Assembly: GCF_000802185.1 (NCBI RefSeq) | Contig: NZ_KN676114.1 | Span: 1,051 to 65,050, forward strand | From: Belnapia sp. F-4-1 | GTDB taxonomy: Bacteria; Pseudomonadota; Alphaproteobacteria; Acetobacterales; Acetobacteraceae | Direction: 5' to 3' | Length of the DNA stretch: 64,000 nt | Shown here: piece after piece, positions 52,852 through 63,117 of the stretch | Layout of the letters: the number at the start of each line of letters is the position of its first letter | How positions within the stretch are numbered: the stretch's first letter is position 1 | Translations under genes and position numbers: made by a program | The notes under the pieces: generated by a model | Database searches by the model: none | What the model saw: only the letters and a program-made list of their open reading frames with translations | Told to the model about the DNA's origin: nothing

Positions 52852-53358
52852 ATGGCCTATGTTTTGAAAGCCGCGGCTATTGCAGCGATTTTTGCAGCTG
52901 CCGTTGGCGACACCGCCGCGCAGGCGCAGAGCGCGAAGCTCGAAATGAATCAGGTCCCGCCACACATCGCTGCGGCGGCGCGGGCTGCCGGCGGCTTTGA
53001 TCAGATTACCGAAGCCGGCGTTGAGATCGAGGCCGGGCGAATGATTTTCGAGCTCAAGGGGCGAAGCCGGGACGGTCGCGTGCGCGAAGTGGATGTCCTA
53101 ATGTCCGGCGAGATCGAGGAGATCGAGGAGGAAATCCAGCAGAACGACGTGCCGCCGCCGGTGATGCAAGCCGTGCAGCAGTGGATGGCAAACTTCAGGC
53201 CGACCAAGATCGAGCGGAGCGAGCGTCCAGTGCCAGGCGGCAACGGCGCAACCTTCATGGTCTATGAATTCGAAGGTCAGCACGGCGGCATGGATGTGGA
53301 TGTCGAAGTGTCGGCGGACGGTAGCCGCTTGATGATTGTGGACGACACCAAAGGCTGA
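52852..53358 (+). CDS. Secreted PepSY-like protein
   Basis: 168 residues. Signal peptide VLKAAAIAAIFAAAVGDTAA, cleavage near AQAQS. The mature part has two repeats of a PepSY-like beta-alpha unit: QITEAGVEIEAGRMIFELKG with SRDGRVREVDVLMSGEIEEI, and ERSERPVPGGNGATFMVYEF with GGMDVDVEVSADGSRLMI. Likely periplasmic. Function unknown; such domains often inhibit proteases or sense small molecules. Confidence 0.75.
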   Translation: MAYVLKAAAIAAIFAAAVGDTAAQAQSAKLEMNQVPPHIAAAARAAGGFDQITEAGVEIEAGRMIFELKGRSRDGRVREVDVLMSGEIEEIEEEIQQNDVPPPVMQAVQQWMANFRPTKIERSERPVPGGNGATFMVYEFEGQHGGMDVDVEVSADGSRLMIVDDTKG

Positions 53359-53437
53359 CCGATGGTGTACGGATGGGCAAAATGCCCATCCGTACGAGAC
53401 GGAGCTTAGTGGCTCCGCGTTAGGCGCAGCGGGGTCG

Positions 53438-53905
53438 TCAAGCGAGATCGAGGTCAACCCAGATCGCCGCATGATCAGAGCCGACATCGCGCTCATCCTC
53501 ATGCTCTGGGAAGACATCCCAACGCTTCGGACGCACACCAGACCACATTGTCCGACGTTCAACGCCGCCCCCAGTGACCTTGTCAAAAAGGGCTGGGGAG
53601 AGAAGAAGGTAGTCGATCTTGTTCCTCTTGCCGCAGGACCCGAAGGTGCCGGGAAAGCCGCCGTCGTCGAAGGCAGGATGCAAGAAGGCGTCGCGTAGGT
53701 CGGTCGCTCCGAGGAGCGGGGCCAGCGGTGCGCTGTCGGGCGTATCATTCAGGTCGTCGATGACCGCGACATGTTCAGCGCCGTTGGCAGTCAGGTCACG
53801 GTAGATTTCCGCAACACGTGTGGCCTGAGCAAGGCGGCGCGCATTCGAGATACGCTGAGACCCACCCTTGCTTTTGAAGTGGCTGACCAGATCGGCTGTG
53901 GGCCG
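53438..53905 (-). pseudogene. Endonuclease/exonuclease/phosphatase family protein, C-terminal fragment
   Basis: The C-terminal 155 or so residues of an EEP-fold enzyme: RVAEIYRDLTANGAEHVAVI, DDLNDTPDSAPLAPLL (the metal-binding Asp/Asn pair), KRNKIDYLLLSPALFDKVTG and the terminal GSDHAAIWVDLDL with the catalytic Asp-His. The N-terminal half is gone. At about 53905 the frame runs into the remains of a different secreted protein. Confidence 0.8.
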
Positions 53906-54488
53906 CCACCCGCTCACGGAGCAGGTCCCGGTGCCGTACAGCACCCGCACCCAGGCTCCGTGCCGCTCCAGCACCGCCACACCAGGTCACCCTCGACCAG
54001 GTAGGGCGTGCGCGGCGCTGGTGCACCAGCAGAGGGACGGAGTGCGGCCCGGTCCATCTGGACCAAGGCGACGTCGAGCCAGCCCTCGCCCGGGCGGTCG
54101 AGCAGGGCGCGGTAGGGCTCGCGCACCATGCTGCCCGTCGTCATCAGGCAGCCGCCATGGTCCTCGCGCAGCGTCAGGGACACCTGGGCATCCTCGAAGG
54201 AGATGTTGCCGGCGATCGGCTCCTCGTCGGGATACCGGGTTTCAACGACGCCGCGCCCGCTCCGCAGTTTGCCGCGCAGGAGGAACCAGCAAGTGAACTG
54301 CGGCGCGGCGTCTGTGCCGTTCCCCATGCGCCCCTCCGAGAAGACACCACTCACCGCATCGCCCCGGACCGCGAGGGTAAGGCTGCCATACTGGCCGAGG
54401 CCGACGCCTGCCCCTGCGCGGCGGCCGGCAAGGTGAATGTGGCAACCACCGCGATAAGGAGAGCTACGTGTGGGAGAGCAAGCTTCAC
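53906..54488 (-). pseudogene. Frameshifted secreted protein with possible SH3-like end
   Basis: GTG 54488 overlaps the stop of the upstream gene (TGTGAAG). Signal peptide VALLIAVVATFTLPAAAQG; a frameshift near 54420; then QYGSLTLAVRGDAVSGVFSE, TCWFLLRGKLRSGRGVVETR and TRYPDEEPIAGNISFEDAQV. A second shift near 53980 is followed by AVLERHGAWVRVLYGTGTCS, reminiscent of a bacterial SH3 repeat. It is then fused to the nuclease fragment at 53905. Two lesions and a wrong 3' end: not functional. Confidence 0.6.
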
Positions 54489-55003
54489 AGATTGCGTTCC
54501 AGGAGCTGGGTCAACGCCTGCGTACGGTCCTGCACATCGGCGGTGTTGGAGTAGGGGCGCCAGTTGATGTCCAGTGTGCCGCCCTGGAAGGACAGGCCGT
54601 TGGGATAGTTCGAGGCCGGCGCCGTCTTCTCGTCGAAGCGAATGTGGATGCGCTGCAGCTTCGCGCGCAGCGCGTCCCGGCCCATGGCATCCGCGGTGAT
54701 GCTTTTCAGGGACGCGGTCAGCGGCTCGAAGATCGTCTTCCCGAAGTAGTCATCGCGCGCGTAGTAAGCCGCATCCCCGGGCAGGGTCAGCTGATCCCAC
54801 TCCACCTCCACCGGCACGGGGAAGCCGGCGGCCTGCTGGATGCCCGTCTCGATGGCCGGGTACTTCTCCGCGCGGTAGGCAGCGATTGCCCGACGCTCCG
54901 CCAGGCCGATCGTGCCCTGCGCGCGGAGGCGTGCGGACGCGAGGATCCCGGTGAAGGAAAGAGTGGCGGCAAGGCCGAAGATGCTGCGCCGCGTGACCAT
55001 CAT
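54485..55003 (-). CDS. Exported protein of unknown function
   Basis: 172 residues from ATG 55003. Tat-like signal TRRSIFGLAATLSFTGILAS, mature start near RAQG. The mature part is mixed alpha/beta with EVEWDQLTLPGDAAYYARDD and IHIRFDEKTAPASNYPNGLS. No domain recognised. It overlaps the frameshifted gene downstream, so it formed an operon with it. The frame from 55045 is longer, but the RR signal argues for 55003. Confidence 0.6.
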   Translation of the reverse strand: MMVTRRSIFGLAATLSFTGILASARLRAQGTIGLAERRAIAAYRAEKYPAIETGIQQAAGFPVPVEVEWDQLTLPGDAAYYARDDYFGKTIFEPLTASLKSITADAMGRDALRAKLQRIHIRFDEKTAPASNYPNGLSFQGGTLDINWRPYSNTADVQDRTQALTQLLERNL

Positions 55004-55233
55004 ATTCTCCCGATCTGCTTCTGGAATGGAGCGTCCCACATCCATCGGGGCAAGCGGCCCGTCCGTGACGTTTGCGCGAGACTTCAGATGGTGCTGACCG
55101 CTGGTACCGCCTCCCGCCCCTCCCCGCAGCTGCTCCGAAGTGTCGGCGCCACGGCCAACCCGTTGCTAGCGTGCACCTCTCCGACAAGTAGGCCAAGCGA
55201 GCTCGTCGCATCGGCGGAGAACGAAGCCACCGG

Positions 55234-55767
55234 TCAGTCGGTGGTGGCGGGATTTCGTGTTGGCACAGCGTCCACACGTCCGTCCGGCGCGATGCGCCAA
55301 GCGAAGCGCTCCGCCTCCGCCCCGCTCGCCGGGGTCCAGCGGCTGACCTGCAGCATGCCCTCGCGCGCGTCCCAGGACGAACCCTTGTCCGACTCGATGG
55401 TCAGCCAGCAGGAATCGATGCGCAGCGCCACCGCTTCGCGCGGACGGGGGCGCAGGCGGTTGATGCGAAGGATTCTCTCCTCCCCAGCGCCGCACATTCC
55501 AGTCGGCATCCTGGGCCGCGAGGCATAGGTCGCCAGAAAGATGAGGGCCACGCCGAACCGCTCACCGACCAACTCGGCCTGTTGCAGGGCACACCCGGTG
55601 CAGGGACCATCGCGCGTGAGCGGTACGGTGCGGCCTTCGGGCAGACGCGCCACCGCACGGTCACCGCGCTGCTTCAGCGCCAGGCCTGGCCGACCCTTGA
55701 CAGGGATCTGGCCTGCTTCGGCCGAAGCGGCGAGGAGCACGACGAGGACGCCGAGGATTGATCGCAT
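55234..55767 (-). CDS. Secreted protein of unknown function
   Basis: 177 residues from ATG 55767. Signal peptide MRSILGVLVVLLAASAEAGQ. The mature part has a Cys-x2-Cys (DGPCTGCALQQAEL) and two further Cys (GMCGAGEE, IDSCWLTI), suggesting two disulfides. A 230-bp gap separates it from the next gene on the same strand. No known family. Confidence 0.55.
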   Translation of the reverse strand: MRSILGVLVVLLAASAEAGQIPVKGRPGLALKQRGDRAVARLPEGRTVPLTRDGPCTGCALQQAELVGERFGVALIFLATYASRPRMPTGMCGAGEERILRINRLRPRPREAVALRIDSCWLTIESDKGSSWDAREGMLQVSRWTPASGAEAERFAWRIAPDGRVDAVPTRNPATTD

Positions 55768-55981
55768 AGCGGGTTCCATCGCCTATGCCCCGCGGAAAGC
55801 GGCATGACCCGTACAGTAGGGTAGTTCAAGACCGGTGATGTCGGCGGCGTCGGCTGCACATGCCCAGCTGGTAACGTCCAGTCGTAATCATTTCCCTCAT
55901 CGCTTGATCGTGCTCACCAGCTTGCTTTTCCCAACCAAAGCACCGGTCCACAGTTACCGCTGTGTCTACTCGAGGAATCGC

Positions 55982-56575
55982 ATGCTTCGCATCCTAGCCA
56001 CGACGGCTATCCTGGCAGTCGTCTCGCTGCCGGCCGTTGCACAACCTGCCAACATGCGACCTACCCGCGACGTTACCGTCACCTACCAAATGACCGGCCT
56101 GGCGGGTGTGCCGCCCCAGGACATGCGCATGGCATTTTCGCCCAGCACCGGCAAACAACGTATCGACCCACCTGGTGGCGTGGGCTGGATGCTGATTGAC
56201 CGGCAGGCCAACTCCGCCGTCATGGTCATGGATGCTCAGCGTGCCACCATGGCCATGCCGCCCAGCACCGTTGCGGCGATGACGCAAGATGTTCCGGCCG
56301 GCGCCACCTTCACCCGCAAGGGCACCGCCACGGTTGCTGGCACGACCTGCACCGAGTGGGACATGGCGGCCGGCGAAGCGCGAGGCACTTCGTGCATCAC
56401 CGACGATGGTGTGCTGCTGCGCACAGTTTCCACGGCACCAAACGGCGCTGTTGTGAGGATGGAAGCCACGCAGATCACCTATGGCCCGGTGGAGGCGGCC
56501 AAGCTGACCGTGCCGCCTGGCTACACGGCCATGCAGGCACCTGCAGGCGTACCGGGCGCAGCGGCGCCGCGCTAA
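55982..56575 (+). CDS. Secreted protein, DUF4412-like
   Basis: 197 residues. Signal peptide MLRILATTAILAVVSLPAVA. The mature part has TRDVTVTYQMTGLAGVPPQD, MRMAFSPSTGKQRIDPPGG, WMLIDRQANSAVMVMDAQRA and TATVAGTTCTEWDMAAGEAR with a likely disulfide to TSCITDDG. The beta-rich pattern of a lipoprotein-carrier-like sheet resembles DUF4412 proteins. GAGGAA shortly before the ATG. Monocistronic; role unknown. Confidence 0.65.
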   Translation: MLRILATTAILAVVSLPAVAQPANMRPTRDVTVTYQMTGLAGVPPQDMRMAFSPSTGKQRIDPPGGVGWMLIDRQANSAVMVMDAQRATMAMPPSTVAAMTQDVPAGATFTRKGTATVAGTTCTEWDMAAGEARGTSCITDDGVLLRTVSTAPNGAVVRMEATQITYGPVEAAKLTVPPGYTAMQAPAGVPGAAAPR

Positions 56576-56874
56576 GCGAAGCTCAATGACGTCGCACTGG
56601 TAAGCTATCACCGCGATCGTCAAGGCCATCGGCCGGATTTTCACGAATGACGGACCTGCGTGGATCGATAAGCGCGTCAGAGCCTTAAATGCCAAGAGTC
56701 CCGTGACCTCGGGCTGAGGCCATGGAGCTCTTGGTCAGCGAATACCATGCCGATCGCCTCTCATCTGCGTGCGACGCCCGGCCATCCTGCTGAAATCGTT
56801 GAGCCGCCCGGTCCGCCGCAAGGCCACCGGAAGCGGCTATCGACATTCCGGTATGGGAGGCTTCAAGAGCCCGG
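56576..56874. other. No gene; possible remnant
   Basis: A frame near 56605-56715 reads ITAIVKAIGRIFTNDGPAWI and ends in TGA but has no start. It may be the 3' tail of a lost gene. The stretch ends at the TTAA flank of an IS5 element. Confidence 0.3.
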
Positions 56875-56878
56875 TTAA

Positions 56879-57880
56879 GAGTCTGAACGCGAAATAAGCC
56901 GGGCGCTTCGGCGGCTTCGATACGTAGGGCAGTGCGTCGGCATCGCCTCACCATGTTGGGCCGATGTCTCGCACCAGCCTACGCAGCAATGTCGACCTGC
57001 CTCCGCCTTCGGCTCGCCGTGTTCCCCGACCCAGCCGTGGCGACGGCTGGAACGCCCTGACCGACATCGAAGTCTTCGTCTTCGCGGTCGAGGCGGAACT
57101 GGAGGCCATGGACCGCGAGCGGGTCGGCGTGCATCGCCGCGGCCGTAAGCCGGACCTGACGCTGCGGCGGCGCCTGATCGGGCTGATCTGGACCCTGACC
57201 TTCGGCGGCCTGCAGTGGCGCATCGCCGGCTGGCTCTCTGGTGTTCCCTTCACCACCCTGCACAGCAGCTTCGCGCGCTGGACCCGCCTGGGCCTGTGGC
57301 GACGGCTGGGCCAACGTCTCGCGCTCGATTGGCGACTGGCCTGCGGCGACGAGGTGCTGCCCTCGGCAGTGGTGGCCGACAGCCGCTCCCTGCGGTCAGC
57401 CCCAACCGCCTGGGTACGCGGCATCGATGGTAGCAAGCTGGTCAAAGGCGTGAAGCTGTTCGCGGTCTGCGACAAGCATGGATCGCTGCTCGATCTCGAA
57501 CTGCAGCCGGCCAACACAGACGACCGCGCGGGCGTTCTGCCGATGCTGCCGCGGCTGGCCGCGCTCGGCTTCGAAGGTGACCTACTCGGCGATAGTGGCT
57601 TCAAAGGCGCGCCCTTCGCCGCGGCAGCGCTCGAGCATGACATCCATGTCTCGGTCTCGCCCGGCGGCACGCGCGACGGGCGCTTCCTGCCGAACGGGAT
57701 CAGATGGGTTGTGGAGCGGTTGTTCGCCTGGCTCAGCCGCTACCGGCGGCTCAATATCGTGTACGACCGCGCCGCGGATCTCTTTGCCGGGCACATCTGG
57801 AATGCGATGATCTCCATCATCGCATGCCGTCTCGTCGCCCAAACCCAGGCGCAGCAAGGAGTTTAATCGCGTACAGCTTC
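56879..57880 (+). mobile_element. IS5-group element, complete, 1002 bp
   Basis: Ends GAGTCTGAACGCGA and (reverse complement) GAAGCTGTACGCGA, imperfect inverted repeats, flanked on both sides by TTAA (56875-56878, 57881-57884), which fits the YTAR target duplication of the IS5 group. A second, truncated copy lies at 19099-19703. Confidence 0.85.
56964..57866 (+). CDS. IS5-family transposase, intact
   Basis: 300 residues. N-terminal region GRKPDLTLRRRLIGLIWTLT; DDE domain with SAVVADSRSLRSAPTAWVRG (first Asp), GFEGDLLGDSGFKGAPFAAA (second Asp) and FLPNGIRWVVERLFAWLSRY (Glu). Open throughout. The ATG at 56964 is well inside the element. Confidence 0.92.
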   Translation: MSRTSLRSNVDLPPPSARRVPRPSRGDGWNALTDIEVFVFAVEAELEAMDRERVGVHRRGRKPDLTLRRRLIGLIWTLTFGGLQWRIAGWLSGVPFTTLHSSFARWTRLGLWRRLGQRLALDWRLACGDEVLPSAVVADSRSLRSAPTAWVRGIDGSKLVKGVKLFAVCDKHGSLLDLELQPANTDDRAGVLPMLPRLAALGFEGDLLGDSGFKGAPFAAAALEHDIHVSVSPGGTRDGRFLPNGIRWVVERLFAWLSRYRRLNIVYDRAADLFAGHIWNAMISIIACRLVAQTQAQQGV

Positions 57881-58139
57881 TTAAGGGCGTGCCAACCGCT
57901 TTGCCACCGAGCAACCCAGGTTGTCGATCAAGATGCCCGCCCGCTGCACCTCGACCAGGTCACGGCTGTTGAGCAGCGCATCAACGGCCCGGTCGCAAGC
58001 TTTGATTTTCTCGCTGGCGGTGGGGGAGGGCTCGGCTTGGATGACGAAAATCATCAGTAAGAACGCGGGGACGAACACGAACGGGAAGATGCCGTGGGAA
58101 TGCCACAGCCACCTCCACCCCCGAAAGATCTGAGCCACT
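57881..58139 (-). pseudogene. Membrane-protein gene fragment between two IS
   Basis: The minus-strand frame reads QIFRGWRWLWHSHGIFPFVF, then VPAFLLMIFVIQ (a membrane segment) and ASEKIKACDRAVDALLNSRD. The stop is supplied by the TTAA flank of the IS5 element and the start side by the IS6-gamma terminus, so both ends of the original gene are lost. Confidence 0.45.
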
Positions 58140-58968
58140 GGCATTGGCAACTTGATGGCTCCTGGCACCGCCGAGGGGAACGGGCCAGGATGGCGGGATG
58201 ACGTCCGAGCCTGCGACCTACCCTGGTTACCGCTTCCCGGCCGCGATCATCAGCTACGCCGTCTGGCTCTACCATGTCTTCGGCTTGAGCCTGCGCGAGG
58301 TGGAGCTGATCCTGGCCGAGCGCGGCATCGGCGTCACCCACGAGAGCATCAGGCAGTGGTGCCGCAAGTTCGGCGCCGACTTTGCCCGCAAGCTCCGTCA
58401 GCGCAGACCGAAACCGGGCGACACCTGGCATTTTGATGAGGTGTTCCTGAAAATCGGCGGCGAGCTGCACTATCTCTGGCGCGCGATGGACCAGCACGGC
58501 GTCGTGCTCGACATTCTGGTGCATGACCGCCGGAATGCCACGGCGGCGAAGCGCTTTTTCAAGCGCCTGCTTGTCGGCCTGAAGTACATCCCGCGGCGCC
58601 TCGTCACCGACGGCCTGCGCAGCTATGGGGTGGCGCACCGTGAGGTGCTGCCCGAGGTGAAGCATCGAACCAGTCGGTACCTGAACAATCGCGCTGAGAA
58701 CTCGCACCGGCCAACGCGGCGCCGAGAGCGGCAGATGCAGCGGTTCAAGTCGTCCGAGCAGACGCAGCGCTTCCTGTCGTGCCACTCGATGATCTACGGC
58801 CACTTCCGTCCACGGCGGCATCTGATGACCGCTGATCAATATCGTCGTGCTTGTGCTCAAGCCTTCCAGGTGTGGCGGGAGGAAACGCGCGTCCAGACCG
58901 CAGCGTGAAAGAGACGATAGCCATGGCCGTGCTCGGCGCGAGCGTCGGCTCAACAACCTGACAATGCC
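58140..58968 (+). mobile_element. IS6-family element (subtype gamma), complete, 829 bp
   Basis: Termini GGCATTGGCAACTTG and (reverse complement) GGCATTGTCAGGTTG. No matching 8-bp flanks. Confidence 0.85.
58198..58908 (+). CDS. IS6-family transposase (gamma), intact
   Basis: 236 residues: MTSEPATYPGYRFPAAIISY, HTH ERGIGVTHESIRQWCRKFGA, GDTWHFDEVFLKIGGELHYL (Asp), RRLVTDGLRSYGVAHREVLP (Asp) and RYLNNRAENSHRPTRRRERQ (Glu). The only intact gamma copy of three; a possible source of the other two. Confidence 0.93.
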   Translation: MTSEPATYPGYRFPAAIISYAVWLYHVFGLSLREVELILAERGIGVTHESIRQWCRKFGADFARKLRQRRPKPGDTWHFDEVFLKIGGELHYLWRAMDQHGVVLDILVHDRRNATAAKRFFKRLLVGLKYIPRRLVTDGLRSYGVAHREVLPEVKHRTSRYLNNRAENSHRPTRRRERQMQRFKSSEQTQRFLSCHSMIYGHFRPRRHLMTADQYRRACAQAFQVWREETRVQTAA

Positions 58969-59009
58969 CGCAGGGCTTATCGTGCGCGGCATCCGGCCGC
59001 CTGCGGCGG

Positions 59010-59135
59010 TCAGGCCTTCGGCTGTCGCGTCAGATCCCGGATCGTCTTGGCCGACAGCACGGCCATGCCGCCCAAGGCGGTGCCTGCACTGAAATGCAGG
59101 GCGGCAAGGACCGGCAGGTAGAGCAGCGCGATCAT
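59010..59135 (-). CDS. Tiny membrane protein 2 of an overlapping pair
   Basis: 41 residues: MIALLYLPVLAALHFSAGTA, then LGGMAVLSAKTIRDLTRQPK. One transmembrane helix and a basic tail (inside-positive). The ATG overlaps the stop of the preceding small ORF by ATGA, the normal sign of translational coupling. No family recognised. Confidence 0.4.
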   Translation of the reverse strand: MIALLYLPVLAALHFSAGTALGGMAVLSAKTIRDLTRQPKA

Positions 59136-59272
59136 GAGCGAGCCTTTCCCCTTAAGGCGCCGACCACAAGCGCCGCGCTGGCCAAGCCCGCGCCGAAGGC
59201 GACGCCGCCGGCCACGGATAGCATCACCACAAGCCCGGTGACGATGCCGGGTGGCGAGAGCAAGCGGACCAT
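59132..59272 (-). CDS. Tiny membrane protein 1 of an overlapping pair
   Basis: 46 residues from ATG 59272 with GGAGA six bases upstream: MVRLLSPPGIVTGLVVMLSV, then AGGVAFGAGLASAALVVGAL and a basic end RGKARS. One or two helices. Coupled to the next ORF. Too short for a family call; may be a remnant of a multi-subunit membrane complex locus. Confidence 0.4.
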   Translation of the reverse strand: MVRLLSPPGIVTGLVVMLSVAGGVAFGAGLASAALVVGALRGKARS

Positions 59273-59373
59273 GAGCGATCTCCATCCAAATCAGCTCATA
59301 GATGGCGGGACGCGGCCATCCTGTAAGTAGTCCGACCTCACCTTGGCCAAAGACCGCCGCGGCGGCACAGCTA

Positions 59374-59486
59374 GAGGCTGTTATGAACCGCGGATAAGTT
59401 ATTGAGACTCAAGGCTTTTCTGACCCAATCTCTTGAGCAAAAGCTGAACGAAATCAGTGGGTTGGGTTGAGGTCCATAACAGCCTC
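59374..59486. repeat. 113-bp MITE-like element, copy 2
   Basis: GAGGCTGTTATGAACC at one end and GGTCCATAACAGCCTC at the other: a perfect 12-bp terminal inverted repeat extending, with mismatches, inward. Flanked by TA on both sides. About four differences from copy 1 at 9216-9328, same length. An IS701-family element has inserted directly at its right TA, in the sequence CTAG. Confidence 0.82.
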
Positions 59487-59489
59487 TAG

Positions 59490-60906
59490 CACTACCTGGG
59501 CAGTCTGAAGTCAGGTGGGGGCCTAAGCTTGCGCCGGCGGTGCGGACATCGGATAGGGGTGACGAGGTCGGCGAACAGCCGCGTCATGATGGCGCGACGC
59601 ACTGCTGGCAGGCTCGGCGATGGTGGCGGTCCCGGAACCTGACCTGGCATTTTTCCCCGGCCCCGCCGAGCGCTGCCCGGCGAGGCGGAGGTGCTGCAGC
59701 CAAGCAAAGGCGATGCAGGTCATCAGCGCGTGTCGGTGCAGCCCAGTCCAGGACCGCCCTTCGAAGTGGCCCAAGCCCAGCTCTTGCTTCAGCTGCTGGT
59801 GAGCCTGCTCGCAAACCCAACGCGCCTTGATGGCTGCGGCCAGGGCGCGGAGCGAGGTTCGGGGTGGCAGGTTGGAGAGGTAGTACTTGCGCTCGCCGCT
59901 CGAGCGCCACTCGCCCACCAGCCAGACCTCGTCGCCCGGCAAGTGCCGGTTGTTGGCCCAGACCGCGCCATCGCCGACCCGCACGCGCGCAGCCGCGAAC
60001 TGGGCAGCGAGTGGGCCCTTGGTGCCGTGCCGCCAGGTCACCCGGCGCCGGGGCAGCCCAGCCAGCACCGCCTCCGTGTCCCGGGGCTCCTAGTCCGGCA
60101 CCAAGCGCCGTTTGCGTCCGCCGGGCGGGACCAGCCGGACGTCGGCACCGTAGACCTTCTGGTTGGGCAGGATGCCCACCGCCCAGGTCAGGCCCCGCTC
60201 GCTCAAGCCGGCCCGGAACGCCGCGCTCGCGCCATAGCCCGCATCCGCCAGCACCATGCCGAACCGCACCCGGGCGACAAGTAGCCGGTCCAACTCGGCC
60301 AGTGCGATCTCGCCCTTGCTGCGGGCCACCACCTCCGCCTCCGGCACGCCAGCCGCTGTGCAGCGCTCTCGGTCGCCGACCCACTTCTCCGGCAAGAACA
60401 GCCGCAGCCCCACGGGCACCGGCACTTCCCTACCGGCCAGCGTCAGCGAGACCAGCGCCTGGCAGTTCGCCCGCTTGCCCAGCTGGCCGCAGTATTGCCG
60501 CTCCACCCCGACCGAGAGCGTGCCCTTCTTCGGCAGCGCCGTGTCGTCGATCACCAGCGCCGACTTCGCCCCACCCACCAGCCGATCCGCTTGCCCCGCC
60601 AGCACCCGCCAGAGCGGGGCGTCGTCCCAAGCCGGGCTGGCGATGAAGTGCTGCAGCTGGTCATGCCCGCTCAGCCCCAGGCGCGCCGCCATCGGCTGCA
60701 GGCTCTTGCGTTCGCTCGGACCCAGCAGCCCGCGCAGGTAGAGCGGCGCCCAAAGCCGCCGCTTCTTATGCCCGAGCGCGGCCAGGAACGGCTCCAGCCA
60801 GCTGTCCAGATCCGACATCGTGAGGCCCATCGCACGCCTCCCTAAACCAAGCCGTCTCAGCCCAGCTCAGACAACGCAAGTCAGCCAAAACAGTGCCCAG
60901 GTAGTG
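59490..60906 (-). mobile_element. IS701-family element, 1417 bp
   Basis: Perfect terminal repeats CACTACCTGGGCA / TGCCCAGGTAGTG, with 4-bp target duplication CTAG at 59486-59489 and 60907-60910. The left CTAG includes the TA flank of MITE copy 2. Confidence 0.85.
59523..60830 (-). pseudogene. IS701-family transposase with in-frame amber
   Basis: N-terminal part (60830 to 60090): SWLEPFLAALGHKKRRLWAP, SALVIDDTALPKKGTLSVGV (first Asp) and RFGMVLADAGYGASAAFRAG (second Asp), ending RKRRLVPD then TAG at 60092-60090. The same frame continues EPRDTEAVLAGLPRRRVTWR, GEWRSSGERKYYLSNLPPRT and AIKARWVCEQAHQQLKQELG (Glu) to 59523. Without the amber it would be a full-length IS701 transposase. Confidence 0.87.
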
Positions 60907-60937
60907 CTAGGTCGGGCATGGCTTGGCGGGCTGGGGG

Positions 60938-61141
60938 CCTTGCCAACTTTGTGGTCTGTGGCCGGAATGAAGTGGCTGGGGCATGCTGGCGGTATGACGT
61001 CCGAGTTCGCCACCTATCCCGGATACCGCTTCCCGATTGAGATCATCAGCCACGCGATCTGGCTGTACCACGTCTTCGGCCTGAGTTTCCGGGACGTTGA
61101 ACTGCTCCTGGCCGAGCGGGGCATCGCGGTCACCCACGAGA
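60938..61141 (+). pseudogene. IS6-family element (gamma), 5' fragment cut by IS3
   Basis: The transposase start MTSEFATYPGYRFPIEIISH at 60994 continues to ERGIAVTHE and stops at the terminus of the IS3 element at 61142. The matching 3' part is not found beyond the nested insertions in this window. Confidence 0.75.
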
Positions 61142-62260
<1,119 letters not shown>

Positions 62261-63117
62261 GGTTGTGTTGCAAAGTTTGGGATGGATTGCGAATAGCCCT
62301 GACAGGCCCCGGATCAGGCGGCGACCTGGAACAATTTGGCGACGAAGGTGGCTTGGGTCCGCATGTCTCGACCACCAACCTTTCGTACCTGCCCCTTCCT
62401 GATCATCGCCATCGCCTCGTAGCCTGCCAGTGTTCGCCGTGCCGTGTGGAAACCACCGAAGCCAAGCCCTGGTATGACCAGGCGTTTCAAGCGCCGGTGG
62501 TCTTGTTCCACAATGTTATTGAGGTACTTACATTGTCGTAGCCGCAAGCGTCGCCACAGCTCGGTGTCCGCCTTCATCTGCTCGACAGCGCAGGGATAGG
62601 CCGGGTTTCTGTCCACCGTGATGGTGCGCGGGTTCACCGTATGCGGCTGCCCAAGAGCCTTGCGGAAGAAGCGCTTTGCAGCCTCGGAATCCCGCTTGGC
62701 TGAGAGCAGAAAGTCGATCGTCTGGCCGCGGCTGTCCACTGCGCGATACAGGTACAAAGGTTTCATCCACGTGCCAGCGTCGGCCGCGGGCGCCGCCCTT
62801 GCCGTGCCGGCGTCGACGGAGCTCGTCGGCCAGCACCGATGCGAGCTTCGCCTCCCAGTCACGGACGGCTTCGTGGCTGAAGATGATGCCGCGCTGGAGA
62901 AACATCTCGGCCAGATCCCGCAGGGTCAGGCGGTAGCGCAGCCGCCATAGAACTACCAGCGCAATCACGTCGGACGGGTCTGGGCGTGGTTCAGCACGCC
63001 ACCACTGCGCTCATTGTACTGCTTGCCGCAGTCTCGGCAGCGGAACCGACGGTAGCCCCGGGCGGTGCGCTGCGGCCGCTCCGTCATAGCAGCGGAGCTG
63101 CAGGCCACGCAGTCCAT
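62261..63117 (-). pseudogene. Chimeric IS6 transposase (delta N-terminus, beta C-terminus)
   Basis: N-terminal part from ATG 63117: zinc ribbon MDCVACSSAAMTERPQRTAR and RFRCRDCGKQYNERSGGVLN, a frameshift near 62975, then LVVLWRLRYRLTLRDLAEMF and RGRRWHVDETF. At about 62757 it switches out of frame to the beta-type C-terminus LYLYRAVDSRGQTIDFLLSA, RTITVDRNPAYPCAVEQMKA and the rest to 62314. The element end GGTTGTGTTGCAAAG at 62261 is of beta type. The junction lies at the conserved DET...LYRAVD region of both parents. Confidence 0.75.
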
